Part shown: positions 16,727 through 25,548 of the stretch, in pieces
How the letters are laid out: each line of letters opens with the position of its first letter
Numbering within the stretch: position 1 is the stretch's first letter
Assembly (NCBI RefSeq): GCF_019090165.1
Contig: NZ_JAHRIB010000141.1
Coordinates: 124,001-188,000, forward strand
DNA length: 64,000 nucleotides
Direction of reading: 5' to 3'
From: Streptomyces sp. BV286
Lineage (GTDB): Bacteria > Actinomycetota > Actinomycetes > Streptomycetales > Streptomycetaceae
Made by a program: the position numbers and the translations under genes
The notes under the pieces: model-generated
What the model was told of the DNA's origin: nothing
Database searches by the model: none
What the model saw: only the letters and a program-made list of their open reading frames with translations

Positions 16727-17485
16727 GTGTCGATCACCTCCTCCGTGCCGGAACCGATCACGCCGGACGCCCCGGTCGCCCTCCCACGCCCTCTGCTCAC
16801 CCAGCAGTGGCTGGACCTCACCTTCGTGCACTGGGCCGTGGAGCCGGCGGCGGTGGCGGGGCTGCTGCCGGCGGGCACCACCCCTGACACCCTGGACGGC
16901 GTCACCTTCGTCGGCCTGGTCGCGTTCCGCATGCACCGGGTGGGCTGGCTGCGGCTGCCGGGTGTGCCGTACTTCGGCTCGTTCCCGGAGACCAACGTGC
17001 GGCTGTACTCGGTGGACGCGTACGGGCGGCGCGGTGTGGTCTTCCGGTCCATGGACGCGTCCCGCCTGATCCCCGTGCTCATGGGGCGCCTCGGTTTCCG
17101 GCTGCCGTACGTGTGGTCCCGCATGTCCCTGCGGACGCATGGGGACACCGTCGGCTACACCAGCGCGCGGCGCCTGCCCGGCCCCCGCGGCGCCTACAGC
17201 AGGCTCGTCGTCAGGCCCGGGGAGCGGATAGCGGAGCCGACCGGGCTCGAACACTTCCTGACCGCCAGGTGGGGGATGCACAACCCGTTCTCCGGCGACA
17301 CCGGGTTCCTGCCGAACGACCATCCGCGCTGGCCGCTGCACCGCGCCACCCTGGTCACCTGCGACGAGAACCTCGTCCGGTCGGCGGGGCTGCCGTCACC
17401 GGTGGGGGACCCGGTGAGCGTGCTGTACTCCCCGGGGGTTCCCGTACGCCTGGGCCGCGCGACGGCGGGCCCGCCGCGCGGGTGA
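16727..17485 (+). CDS. DUF2071 (YqjF) family protein
   Basis: A 252-residue protein of the DUF2071/YqjF family, with typical PLLTQQWLDLTFVHWAVEP near the start, GLVAFRMHRVGW and PYFGSFPETNVRLYSVD in the middle and PHxGLPxP-like SAGLPSPVGDPVSVLYSPGVPV at the end. The fold is acetoacetate-decarboxylase-like; its activity is unknown. The start is GTG at 16727 with little leader, possibly leaderless. It converges on the phosphatase gene with 24 bases between them. Confidence 0.85.
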   Translation: MSITSSVPEPITPDAPVALPRPLLTQQWLDLTFVHWAVEPAAVAGLLPAGTTPDTLDGVTFVGLVAFRMHRVGWLRLPGVPYFGSFPETNVRLYSVDAYGRRGVVFRSMDASRLIPVLMGRLGFRLPYVWSRMSLRTHGDTVGYTSARRLPGPRGAYSRLVVRPGERIAEPTGLEHFLTARWGMHNPFSGDTGFLPNDHPRWPLHRATLVTCDENLVRSAGLPSPVGDPVSVLYSPGVPVRLGRATAGPPRG

Positions 17486-17509
17486 GCCGTTCGGGGGCGC
17501 CCGGCGGCC

Positions 17510-20074
17510 TCAGTGGTGGGGCTCGGAGCGGCGGGTGGCGAGCAGCAGCGCTATGTCGTCGGGGCGGTCGGCGACGTGCCGGGCCGTGGCTGTGAGCCGG
17601 TCGGCGACGCCCGCGAGGGAACGGCCTCCGGGGCGGCCGGCGGGCGAACCGGCCCGGGCCAGGGCGACACGGAGTGCGGTGATGCCCTCGTCGATGTCGA
17701 CGCCGGGCCGCTCGACCAGCCCGTCCGTGTAGAGCGCGAGGATGGCTCCGGGCTCCATCTGCAACTCCGTCACCGGGTAGTGGGCGTGCGGATCGACCCC
17801 GAGGACGACCCCGCCGGGGATGTCCAGGACGTGGGTCCGGCCGTCCGGGTAGCGGATGATCGGCGGCGGATGCCCTGCCCGGGCCACCCGGGCCACACCG
17901 GTGAGCGGATCCAGACGGATGTAGCAGCAGCTGGCGAACAGGCCGGGGTCCAGGTCGATCAGAAGGTGGTTCGTGCCGCTCATGACCTCGTCGGGCGGGC
18001 GGTCACCGAGCGCGAAGGCCCTTACGGCGCTGCGCAGCTGCCCCATCGTGGCGGCCGCCTGGACACCGTGTCCCTGGACGTCGCCGATGACCAGGGCGAG
18101 ACCGTCCCCCGACTCGACGACGTCGTACCAGTCGCCGCCCACCTCCATCCCCTGCGTGCCCGGCAGATAGCGTCCGACGGTCTCCACCCGCGGGTGTGCG
18201 GAGAGGCGCCGGGGGAGGAGTGCCTGCTGAAGACCTCGGGCGAGCGCGGCCTCGGTGTCGTAGCGCTGTGCCTTCTCCATGGCGTGGGCGATCAGCCCGG
18301 CGAGTGCCGTGAGCACCGTGCGTTCCTCGGTGCTGAAGCTGCGGGGCCGGTCGAAGCCCAGGATGCAGGAGCCGACCGGACGCCCCGAGGCGATCAGGGG
18401 CAGGAAGGCCCGGGAGCCCTCCGTCGCGTCGAGAGCGATGCCCGGATAGGCGGCCGCGAGCTGGCTCATCGACTCGAAGAAGAGGGGGCGGCCACCGGTG
18501 AGGGTCTCGACGCCGGGCAGCCGCGCGTCGAGGCTGACCCCTTCGAACGGGGCGAGGAACCCCTGGGGGAAACCCGTCTCCCAGGCCAGGTACAGGTGCC
18601 GCTCCTGCAGCAGGTAGATGGCGAGCCGGCGTCCGCCGAAGGCCGGCAGCAGTTCCTGCATCACGACCGCGGACACCTGGCGGGCGGTGACCGCCTCGGT
18701 CAGCGCGATCGCGAGGACGATCGGCCGGTACAGGGGAGCCATGGAGGTGACTTCGGCAGCCGGTCCGGCGGTCTGGGGCGCACCCGCCGCCCGGTGTCCT
18801 TCGTGCGGGGGCCCCTCGGGCGGGGGCGCGAGGTCGGGGGCAGGTTCGGCCATCCGGTTCGAAGGCACGACGGTGCAGGTCAGGAGGTCGGACCCGGGAT
18901 ACACGGAGAGCGCCAGCCAGTCACCTCCGGGTAGCTCCGGGGAGGCGTTCTCAGCGGGCGGGAGCGGCCGTACGACGTGGAAGTGCACCGGTTCGGAGGA
19001 CAGCAGGGCTTCGCGCAGATGGTCCTCGTAGGCGGGCCGGTCCAGCCACGGCACGCCCTCTCCGAACGGCCTGCCGAGGAGCTGTGCACGGGGCCGGTCC
19101 AGGAGCCTGGCGGCCTGCTCGTTGGCGTAGACGATCAGCCCCAGCCGATCGAGGCAGAACACCCCCTCGGGGAGCAGGTCCGCCGCTCCGTCGGCCGCCG
19201 AACCGATGTCCGGATCGAGGACCAGGCCCCGCACGGTGCGCGTCGCCGGTGGTACGGCCGTGTCGTCCAGGTTCCACAGCTCCAGCAGTCGCAGGCTGCC
19301 GTCGGCGGCGTGCACCGGCAGCGGAAGGGGCGGCGGTCTTCCCGCGGCCGTCTCCCGCAGAGCGGTCAGGATCTGGTGCGCGTCGGCGGCGGCCACGGCG
19401 TCCGCGAGTGCCTGCGGGGTGTCGGTGGACCTCCCCGGCGCCACACCGAGCAGTGCGTGCAGACGGTTGTCCGCGGTCACCACGTCGGACGCCGGGTCCC
19501 AGGTGAACCGGCCGATGCGTCCGGCGGGAGGGCGCGCGACCGGAGGCCGTACGCAGAGCGGCTCGCCGTCCCAGGCGACGTCCGGCCCGCCGTCCTCCTC
19601 CAGGGTCCACAGCGCCTTGCCCAGGTCCTCGGCCAGCTGCGCCATGCGGTCCCGGTCGGGCAGGACCTCGGTGGTGTCCGACACCGAGGGGCGCAGCAGA
19701 GTCAGTACGCCGTACGTCGTCGACTTCCCCGCGACGGGCACGTACAGGGAGCCGAACTGGAACGGCAGACCCGCCGCGAACTGCGGGTAGCGGCGCATCG
19801 TCTCCGTGGCGTCCGGGAGCACCACCTGGACGCCGAGCCGGTAGGCGTCCGCCACGGGGAACCGGCGGTCGACGTGCAGGCGCCACCACGGGCGGAACAG
19901 GGGTCCGGGCAGGCCGGAGAGCACGGCCAGCCGCAGCAGACCGGGAGTGCTGGAGCGCAGGTAGACGCCTCCCGCGAAGCCGCCGGCCGCGCTGATGGCC
20001 TCCGTGGTGATCCCGGTCAGCAGCGAGTCCAGGCGACCGGGGGTCCGGGTCTCGTGCTCGGCTCTCCCAGTCAT
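17510..20074 (-). CDS. GAF/PAS-containing PP2C (SpoIIE-type) serine/threonine phosphatase
   Basis: An 854-residue multidomain phosphatase that probably dephosphorylates an anti-sigma antagonist (STAS protein) in a partner-switching pathway. N-terminal GAF (about 15-175), PAS-like region (about 230-400, with EGVFCLDRLGLIVYANEQAARLL), second GAF (about 450-620) and C-terminal PP2C domain (about 625-854) with VGGDWYDVV, IGDVQGHG, RAGHPPPIIRY, LYTDGLVERP and RPDDIALLLA. The metal-binding Asp residues are intact. The frame extends upstream, but ATG at 20074 is preceded by GAGGTAGGG. The orphan ATPase at 26997 is one possible partner. Confidence 0.9.
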   Translation of the reverse strand: MTGRAEHETRTPGRLDSLLTGITTEAISAAGGFAGGVYLRSSTPGLLRLAVLSGLPGPLFRPWWRLHVDRRFPVADAYRLGVQVVLPDATETMRRYPQFAAGLPFQFGSLYVPVAGKSTTYGVLTLLRPSVSDTTEVLPDRDRMAQLAEDLGKALWTLEEDGGPDVAWDGEPLCVRPPVARPPAGRIGRFTWDPASDVVTADNRLHALLGVAPGRSTDTPQALADAVAAADAHQILTALRETAAGRPPPLPLPVHAADGSLRLLELWNLDDTAVPPATRTVRGLVLDPDIGSAADGAADLLPEGVFCLDRLGLIVYANEQAARLLDRPRAQLLGRPFGEGVPWLDRPAYEDHLREALLSSEPVHFHVVRPLPPAENASPELPGGDWLALSVYPGSDLLTCTVVPSNRMAEPAPDLAPPPEGPPHEGHRAAGAPQTAGPAAEVTSMAPLYRPIVLAIALTEAVTARQVSAVVMQELLPAFGGRRLAIYLLQERHLYLAWETGFPQGFLAPFEGVSLDARLPGVETLTGGRPLFFESMSQLAAAYPGIALDATEGSRAFLPLIASGRPVGSCILGFDRPRSFSTEERTVLTALAGLIAHAMEKAQRYDTEAALARGLQQALLPRRLSAHPRVETVGRYLPGTQGMEVGGDWYDVVESGDGLALVIGDVQGHGVQAAATMGQLRSAVRAFALGDRPPDEVMSGTNHLLIDLDPGLFASCCYIRLDPLTGVARVARAGHPPPIIRYPDGRTHVLDIPGGVVLGVDPHAHYPVTELQMEPGAILALYTDGLVERPGVDIDEGITALRVALARAGSPAGRPGGRSLAGVADRLTATARHVADRPDDIALLLATRRSEPHH

Positions 20075-20268
20075 CGGCCCTACCTCGTCCGTGCGCCGCC
20101 CAGGTGGCTGACACAGCAAGAATGCGCCACGAGGCCCTCCGCCTGCACCCGGGAGAACCCCTGCGCGCGTGGATCCGACGAGGCTACCGGGGTGTACGGG
20201 AACCGGGGGTGCCCCGTGACGCCTGCGATTTCCCGGTTCGCGCGCCACCTGGCACCGGTATGCACAAG

Positions 20269-20310
20269 GCGCGGCAAAGGAGGAGGCCGGGAGTCCCTCC
20301 TTTGCCGCGC
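20269..20310. repeat. 15-bp perfect inverted repeat in divergent region
   Basis: GCGCGGCAAAGGAGG (20269-20283) and its exact reverse complement (20296-20310) flank a 12-base loop, 63 bases upstream of the gene at 20374. Terminator strength in a divergent promoter region suggests an attenuator or the end of a small RNA. One arm contains an SD-like AAAGGAGG. Confidence 0.65.
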
Positions 20311-20373
20311 GGGGTGGTCCGCATTTCCGGCCGAAGGAGGGGAACGTGGAACGTGATCAGACAAGGAGTACTC

Positions 20374-20691
20374 ATGACCACGTACGTCATCACCGTCCCC
20401 GGCACGTTCGTCAACGGTGTTCCCGACGCCGCGCGCTCCGACATCGAGCGCAGGCTCCGTCCCCGGGACCCGAAGAACACGGATCTTGGCGAGAGCGAGG
20501 AACTGAGTCTGCTGACGGTCGAGGAGGGCGGCATGTTCTCCGCCCGGATCGAGGTCGAGGCGGCGGACCAGGCCAGTGCCGAGACCGAGGCCGTCCAGCT
20601 GGTTTCCAGGGCTCTGCGCGACAGCGGGTTCCCCGAGGCGGACGCGCCGCTCGGGCCGGCGTTCGTCACCGGCATCGACAGCGACTACTGA
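20374..20691 (+). CDS. small hypothetical protein
   Basis: A 105-residue soluble protein (MTTYVITVPGTFVNGVPDAA) of no recognised family, with a clear AAGGAG before the ATG. The pattern resembles a ferredoxin-like alpha/beta fold: strand VITVPGTF, helix SDIERRL, strand MFSARIEVEA, helix AETEAVQLVSRALRDSG. No cysteines or membrane segments are present. It is divergent from the phosphatase gene and sits behind the 15-bp inverted repeat, which could regulate it. Confidence 0.65.
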   Translation: MTTYVITVPGTFVNGVPDAARSDIERRLRPRDPKNTDLGESEELSLLTVEEGGMFSARIEVEAADQASAETEAVQLVSRALRDSGFPEADAPLGPAFVTGIDSDY

Positions 20692-20894
20692 GGCGGGAGC
20701 CGACCGTGCGGGGCCGGGCGCCGGGGCGTGAGCCGCTGCGCCCCCCTTCTGGCTGTTGAGGGCCGAACACGGGACAAACGCACGTGGATCACCTCTAGGC
20801 TCGTGGTCACACATGCTCCGGGGCTTCGGCCGTGGAGGGAACGCGGGCACGGGTGGTTCGCCCCCGGCCGGCCCTACATGCGCGGGAGTGGCGG

Positions 20895-22628
20895 ATGGAC
20901 TACTACGACCTCGGCACCCACGGTCGCCGCGTGACGACCTCGTCGCCGCAGGCCCAGACGTGGTTCGACCGCGGTCTGGTCTGGTCGTACGCCTTCCACC
21001 ACGAGGAAGCCGTCGCCTGTTTCGAGGCCGCCGCGGCGGCGGACGCCGACTGCGCCATGTCCCACTGGGGCATCGCCTACGCCCTGGGCCCGAACTACAA
21101 CAAGCCCTGGGAGTTCTTCGACGGCGACGAGCTCGCCCGTACGGTCGGCCGCACCCACGCGGCTGTGGAACGCGCCCACGAGAAGGCCGCCGCGGCCACC
21201 CCGGTCGAGCGGGCGCTGATCGGCGCCCTGCGCGCCCGCTACCCACGGGCGGAGGCGGTCGAGGACTGCTCGGTGTGGAACGAGCCGTACGCCGACAGCA
21301 TGCGCGCCGTGTACGAGCTCGCCCCGGACGACCTGGACGTCGCCACGCTCTACGCCGACGCGCTGATGAACCTCACGCCCTGGCAGCTGTGGGACACGCG
21401 CACGGGCGAGCCCGCCGACGGTGCGCGTACGGCGGAGGCCGGGGCGGTCCTGGAGCGGGCGATCGCCACCGAGGCCGGGGCGCGGCACCCGGGGCTCCTG
21501 CACCTCTACATCCACCTGATGGAGATGTCGTCGGCTCCCGAGAGGGCGCTGCCCGCCGCGGACCGGCTGCGTGGCCTGGTCCCCGACGCCGGCCATCTGC
21601 AGCACATGCCCACGCACCTGGACGTGCTCTGCGGCGACTACCGGCGGGTGGTGGCCGACAACGGCACGGCGATCGCCGCCGACGAGAAGTTCCTCGCGCG
21701 GTCCGGGGCAATGAACTTCTACACCCTGTACCGGTCGCACAACTACCACTTCAGGATCTACGGCGCGATGTTCCTCGGGCAGTCGCGGACCGCGCTGGAG
21801 ACCGCCGCGCAGCTGGAGGCCTCCATTCCGGAGGAGTTGCTGCGGGTGGAGAGTCCGCCCATGGCGGACTGGCTCGAAAGCTTCCTGGCCATGAGGGTGC
21901 ACGTCCTGATCCGATTCGGCCGCTGGGCCGACATCCTGGACCTGCCGCTGCCCTCCGATCCACGGCTGTACTGCGTGACGACCGCGATGCTCCACTACGC
22001 GCGCGGTGTCGCGTACGCGGCCACCGGCGAGATCGCCGAGGCCGAGGCGGAGCAAGGGCTGTTCCGGGAGGCGGTCACGCGGGTCCCGGAGACCCGGATG
22101 CTGTTCAACAACACCTGCGCCGACATCCTCGCGGTCGCCTCGGCGATGCTCGACGGCGAACTGGAGTACCGCAAGGGCCGTCACGAGGCTGCCTTCGCCG
22201 CGCTCGAACGGTCGATCGAGCTGGACGACAGCCTTCCCTACGACGAGCCCTGGGGGTGGATGCAGCCCACCCGGCACGCGTACGGGGCCCTCCTTCTGGA
22301 GCAGGGGCGCGTCACCGAGGCGGAGGCGGTCTACCGGGCCGACCTGGGGCTCGACGACACGCTTCCCCGGGCCTCGCACCACCCCGGCAACGTCTGGGCC
22401 CTGCACGGGTTCCACGAGTGTCTGGTCCGGCTGGGCAGGACCGGGGAGGCGCGGATCGTGGCCCAGCAGCTGAAGGTCGCCGCGGCCGTGGCGGACGTAC
22501 CGATCGAGGCGTCGTGCTTCTGCCGCCTCGAAGCGGTCACCGGCGGCGCCGTCCCGGGCACATCCGCCGCCACGGCCCCGGGCGCCGGACCCGCCGTCAC
22601 CGGTACCCCCGACACCGGCTGTTGCTGA
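20895..22628 (+). CDS. tetratricopeptide-repeat protein
   Basis: A 577-residue soluble protein built of TPR-like helix pairs: AQTWFDRGLVWSYAFHHEEA near the start, HYARGVAYAATGEIAEAEAE around 385, and PTRHAYGALLLEQGRVTEAE near 490. Family features include HHEEAVACFEAAAAADADCAMSHWGIAYA and the HMPTHLDVLCGDY region. It ends in a Cys-rich tail (TPDTGCC). It resembles TPR proteins commonly found near metal or redox genes, but no function can be assigned. ATG at 20895 follows GGGAGTGGCGG. Confidence 0.8.
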   Translation: MDYYDLGTHGRRVTTSSPQAQTWFDRGLVWSYAFHHEEAVACFEAAAAADADCAMSHWGIAYALGPNYNKPWEFFDGDELARTVGRTHAAVERAHEKAAAATPVERALIGALRARYPRAEAVEDCSVWNEPYADSMRAVYELAPDDLDVATLYADALMNLTPWQLWDTRTGEPADGARTAEAGAVLERAIATEAGARHPGLLHLYIHLMEMSSAPERALPAADRLRGLVPDAGHLQHMPTHLDVLCGDYRRVVADNGTAIAADEKFLARSGAMNFYTLYRSHNYHFRIYGAMFLGQSRTALETAAQLEASIPEELLRVESPPMADWLESFLAMRVHVLIRFGRWADILDLPLPSDPRLYCVTTAMLHYARGVAYAATGEIAEAEAEQGLFREAVTRVPETRMLFNNTCADILAVASAMLDGELEYRKGRHEAAFAALERSIELDDSLPYDEPWGWMQPTRHAYGALLLEQGRVTEAEAVYRADLGLDDTLPRASHHPGNVWALHGFHECLVRLGRTGEARIVAQQLKVAAAVADVPIEASCFCRLEAVTGGAVPGTSAATAPGAGPAVTGTPDTGCC

Positions 22629-22786
22629 CGTCACCGGCGGGCACCCGAACCTCCTCCAGTCGCACGGTTCACGCCGCCACGGTGCGGTTCCGCGAAGAGC
22701 TGACGCTGCCCCCTGTCGCCCTCGAACGGCTGACCGTACGCTGACAAGTCATAGAACTTCGGGCGTGATTGACTGGGGGAGCCGTC

Positions 22787-24352
22787 ATGTCCTGGGATCA
22801 CAACGAGCCTCGCGACGGGTTCGTCGTACCGCCGGTGCCACCCATGCCGACCGCGCCGCCGCCCGCTCCGCCGGACGGATGGCGAGCGGCCGCGGTGGCG
22901 CTGCTGAACCTGTGCGGACTCGGACTCGGTTACGCACTCGTGCGCCGCTGGGGGCTGATGGCGGCCTGCTGGGTCGCCACCGCGGTGCTGCTCCTGGTGG
23001 CCCTGCCCGCCGACCCGGACGGCGTCTCCGGCGGTGTCCTCGGCACCTACCTGGTCCTCCTCGGGATCGCGGCCGTCCACGGCGCGATCGTGGGTTTGCG
23101 GACCCGGCTGGTGTGGCCGGCGAAAGCCTGGCTCGCCGCCGCGCTCGGCCTGGTGCTCCTGGCCGTGCCCGCCGGAAGCGCGTTCCTGTACGGGGACGCG
23201 CGCGACGAAGCCACCGAGCAGATGCTGCTGGACCGCCTCGAGCGGGCGGACGACCTGGTCCGGGCCGCCGGGAAACAGTCCTTCTCGTCGGGGGAGGCCG
23301 ACTACCGCCGTGCCCTGACCGTCTACGGGGACCTCCGCGACGACCACCCCGGCTCGCGGGCGGCCGCTCGGGTCCCCGACCGGCTCAAGACGTACTACAC
23401 CACGGTCGGTTCTCCCTACGCGCGGCAGGACTACTGTGACGCCGTCGTCCCGTTGAAGTACCTGCGCACGGTCCCGCGCACCATGGGCGAGAAGGAACTC
23501 GGAGCGCTGGCGAGGTGGCCCGACGACCGGCTGGCCACCTCGCTGTACGAGTGCGGTTCGCAGTCACTGACCGGCGGAGCCGCCGACTGGACGACGCACT
23601 ACGGCGAACTCCTGGCGGACTTCCCGCAGTCCGAGCAGGCCGCGGGAGTGGGGCCCGCGGTCGACACGGCCGTCGACAAGGCGGTGAAGGAGGTGGGCGG
23701 CGGCGAACCCTGCGCGGCCGTGGCACGCCTGGAGAGTCTCACCTCCCAGGTCACCGGGCTCAACGGAGACCGTGCCGGGCTGGCCGAAGCCCTCGACAAG
23801 GACGCCGACCGGGCGGAGAGGGGCGCGGACTCCGGTACGTACGCCTGCGGGGTGGACCAGTACCGCGACGGGAGCTTCGCCGAGGCCGTCACCACCATGA
23901 ACGACTTCGTCAGGGACAACGGGGACCACAAGATGCGGGCCCGCGCCAAGAAGATCGCCATCGCCGCCGAGATCGCCCAGACCGTGCCCGCCGCGGGCAA
24001 GCGACTGCCGACGACGGCCTCCGGCGGCGGCATCTCCGTCACCGTGAAGAACGACAGCCCCGACGACATCACGGTGCTCTACACGGGACCGGTGACGGGC
24101 AGCTTCACCCTCAAGGCCTGCGGGAGCTGCACCTCCTACTCCCTCGCCGGCACGGTGGGGCTCGGCTTCGAACCGTGCAGCGACAGCGGCAAGAACTACC
24201 CGCAGCGGACCATCAGGCTGCCGGCCGGCACCACGTACTTCGTGCACAAGTCGAAGAACGGCCTCGGAAAGTCCCCGGCATCGGACACGGCCAAACTGTC
24301 GGCCGGGTACATCTACACGGAGTGCGCCTACACGACGAGTTTCGGATACTGA
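22787..24352 (+). CDS. membrane-anchored protein with extracytoplasmic helical repeats
   Basis: A 521-residue protein with a Pro-rich N-terminus (PPVPPMPTAPPPAPP) and four hydrophobic helices (about residues 33-140). A long region of helical, TPR-like segments follows (YRRALTVYGDLRDDHPGSRAA and similar, DYCDAVVPLKYL with conserved Cys). The C-terminal beta-rich domain contains ACGSCTSYS and YTECAYTTSFGY. The function is unknown. ATG at 22787 follows GGGGGAG. It is probably exposed outside the membrane. Confidence 0.75.
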   Translation: MSWDHNEPRDGFVVPPVPPMPTAPPPAPPDGWRAAAVALLNLCGLGLGYALVRRWGLMAACWVATAVLLLVALPADPDGVSGGVLGTYLVLLGIAAVHGAIVGLRTRLVWPAKAWLAAALGLVLLAVPAGSAFLYGDARDEATEQMLLDRLERADDLVRAAGKQSFSSGEADYRRALTVYGDLRDDHPGSRAAARVPDRLKTYYTTVGSPYARQDYCDAVVPLKYLRTVPRTMGEKELGALARWPDDRLATSLYECGSQSLTGGAADWTTHYGELLADFPQSEQAAGVGPAVDTAVDKAVKEVGGGEPCAAVARLESLTSQVTGLNGDRAGLAEALDKDADRAERGADSGTYACGVDQYRDGSFAEAVTTMNDFVRDNGDHKMRARAKKIAIAAEIAQTVPAAGKRLPTTASGGGISVTVKNDSPDDITVLYTGPVTGSFTLKACGSCTSYSLAGTVGLGFEPCSDSGKNYPQRTIRLPAGTTYFVHKSKNGLGKSPASDTAKLSAGYIYTECAYTTSFGY

Positions 24353-24669
24353 CTGCTGTCACGCCGTCACGCACTTCGTCGAATATCGCGGACCAGTGCA
24401 ATTGCGTTGCCCGGCGCATATCGATCTTTCGGGCATGCGGAATTCATGTCATTTTGAGGCGTTCGGTCCGAGAGGTCCCGCGCGGCACGGGGTGACGCCG
24501 TGCGGGATGGGCACTCCGTGCCTTCCGAGGGCTCGGTGACGGGTGTGTGGATTTTGTGACCCATCCTTCCGGCGGGGGTTACCAGCCGGTCGGCGGGTAT
24601 GAGTCCGGTAAACTCATGGATCTTGGTTCGGCTTGCGGAAATATCTATTGCACAATAGCTAGGTGAGTC
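24353..24669. other. 317-bp intergenic region containing the yceI promoter
   Basis: This is less GC-rich than its surroundings, with GAATATCGCGG and ATATCTATTG stretches. It holds a weak inverted repeat (CGGCACGG/CCGTGCGG around 24480-24507) and the palindrome and promoter elements directly before yceI. No gene was seen. Confidence 0.5.
24645..24658. promoter_or_regulatory. palindromic operator candidate at the yceI promoter
   Basis: A 6-2-6 palindrome, CTATTG-CA-CAATAG, lies 11 bases upstream of the yceI ATG. It overlaps a possible -10 (TAGCTA at 24656-24661, 17 bases after TTGCGG at 24633-24638). ATTG/CAAT half-sites are MarR-like. Confidence 0.5.
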
Positions 24670-25314
24670 ATGAATCTTTTTAATAGAGGTGCTTCGTCCC
24701 GTCGCTCGACCACCCTTGTCGAGCCGGCCGACCGCCCCGACTTCCCTCGCCCCGGTCAGCCGGACACCGACCTGACGGCCCTGACCGGGAACTGGGTCGT
24801 CGACCCGGCACACAGCAGGATCGGCTTCTCCGTCCGGCACGCCATGGTCACCACGGTGCGGGGGGCCTTCACGGACTACCAGAGCCGCCTCTACTTCGAC
24901 GGCCGTGACGCGACCCGCTCAGGGGCGGAGATCGTGCTGTCCACCGCGAGCGTCCAGACGGGCGTGGACCAACGCGACAGCCACCTCGCAGGACGGGACT
25001 TCCTGGACGCCGCCGCCTACCCGCACATGCGTTTCCTCAGCACCGCCGTGCAACTCGCGGGCAGGGACGTCTACCGGATGGCCGGCGACCTCACCATCAA
25101 GAACAGGACGCGTCCCGTCGTCCTCGAACTCACCTACATCGGTCACGTCACCGACCCGTTCGGCTACGAGCGGGTGGGCTTCGACGGCACCACCACCATC
25201 AACCGCTCCGAATGGGGCCTGACATACAACTCCAGGCTGGCCGAGGGCGGCGCCATGGTGAGCGAGAAGGTCCGCCTCCAACTCGACATCGCCGCGATCC
25301 GCGCCACCCCATAG
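24670..25314 (+). CDS. YceI family protein
   Basis: A 214-residue protein with a YceI lipocalin-like beta-barrel from about residue 40. Seen are GNWVVDPAHSRIGFSVRHAMVTTVRGAF, the VQTGVDQRDSHLAGRDFLDAAAYPHMRF segment and WGLTYNSRLAEGGAMVSEKV. The family binds isoprenoid or fatty lipids and is often stress-induced. Unlike E. coli YceI there is no signal peptide; the N-terminus is short and basic, so the protein is probably cytoplasmic. ATG at 24670 follows AGGTGAG. The palindrome upstream suggests repressor control. Confidence 0.9.
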   Translation: MNLFNRGASSRRSTTLVEPADRPDFPRPGQPDTDLTALTGNWVVDPAHSRIGFSVRHAMVTTVRGAFTDYQSRLYFDGRDATRSGAEIVLSTASVQTGVDQRDSHLAGRDFLDAAAYPHMRFLSTAVQLAGRDVYRMAGDLTIKNRTRPVVLELTYIGHVTDPFGYERVGFDGTTTINRSEWGLTYNSRLAEGGAMVSEKVRLQLDIAAIRATP

Positions 25315-25548
25315 ACGGTTGAGGGCCGGCACCGCCGGAGCGCACCTCGGCGTGCCCGGGCATCGGGCCGGGCCCAGGGCGCCCTCCCCGGGCAACCGGC
25401 AGATGCGGTGACGGCCCACGAGCGGGACCCGGCCCCGGTGACCCGGTACCGGACACCCTGATCGGCTGGATGGAGCAGGACCGCGAGCGCCGGGTCCGCC
25501 ACCCGCGGATGCTGTGGGTGTTCTGACCTCTGCCTCCCGGGAACCTCC

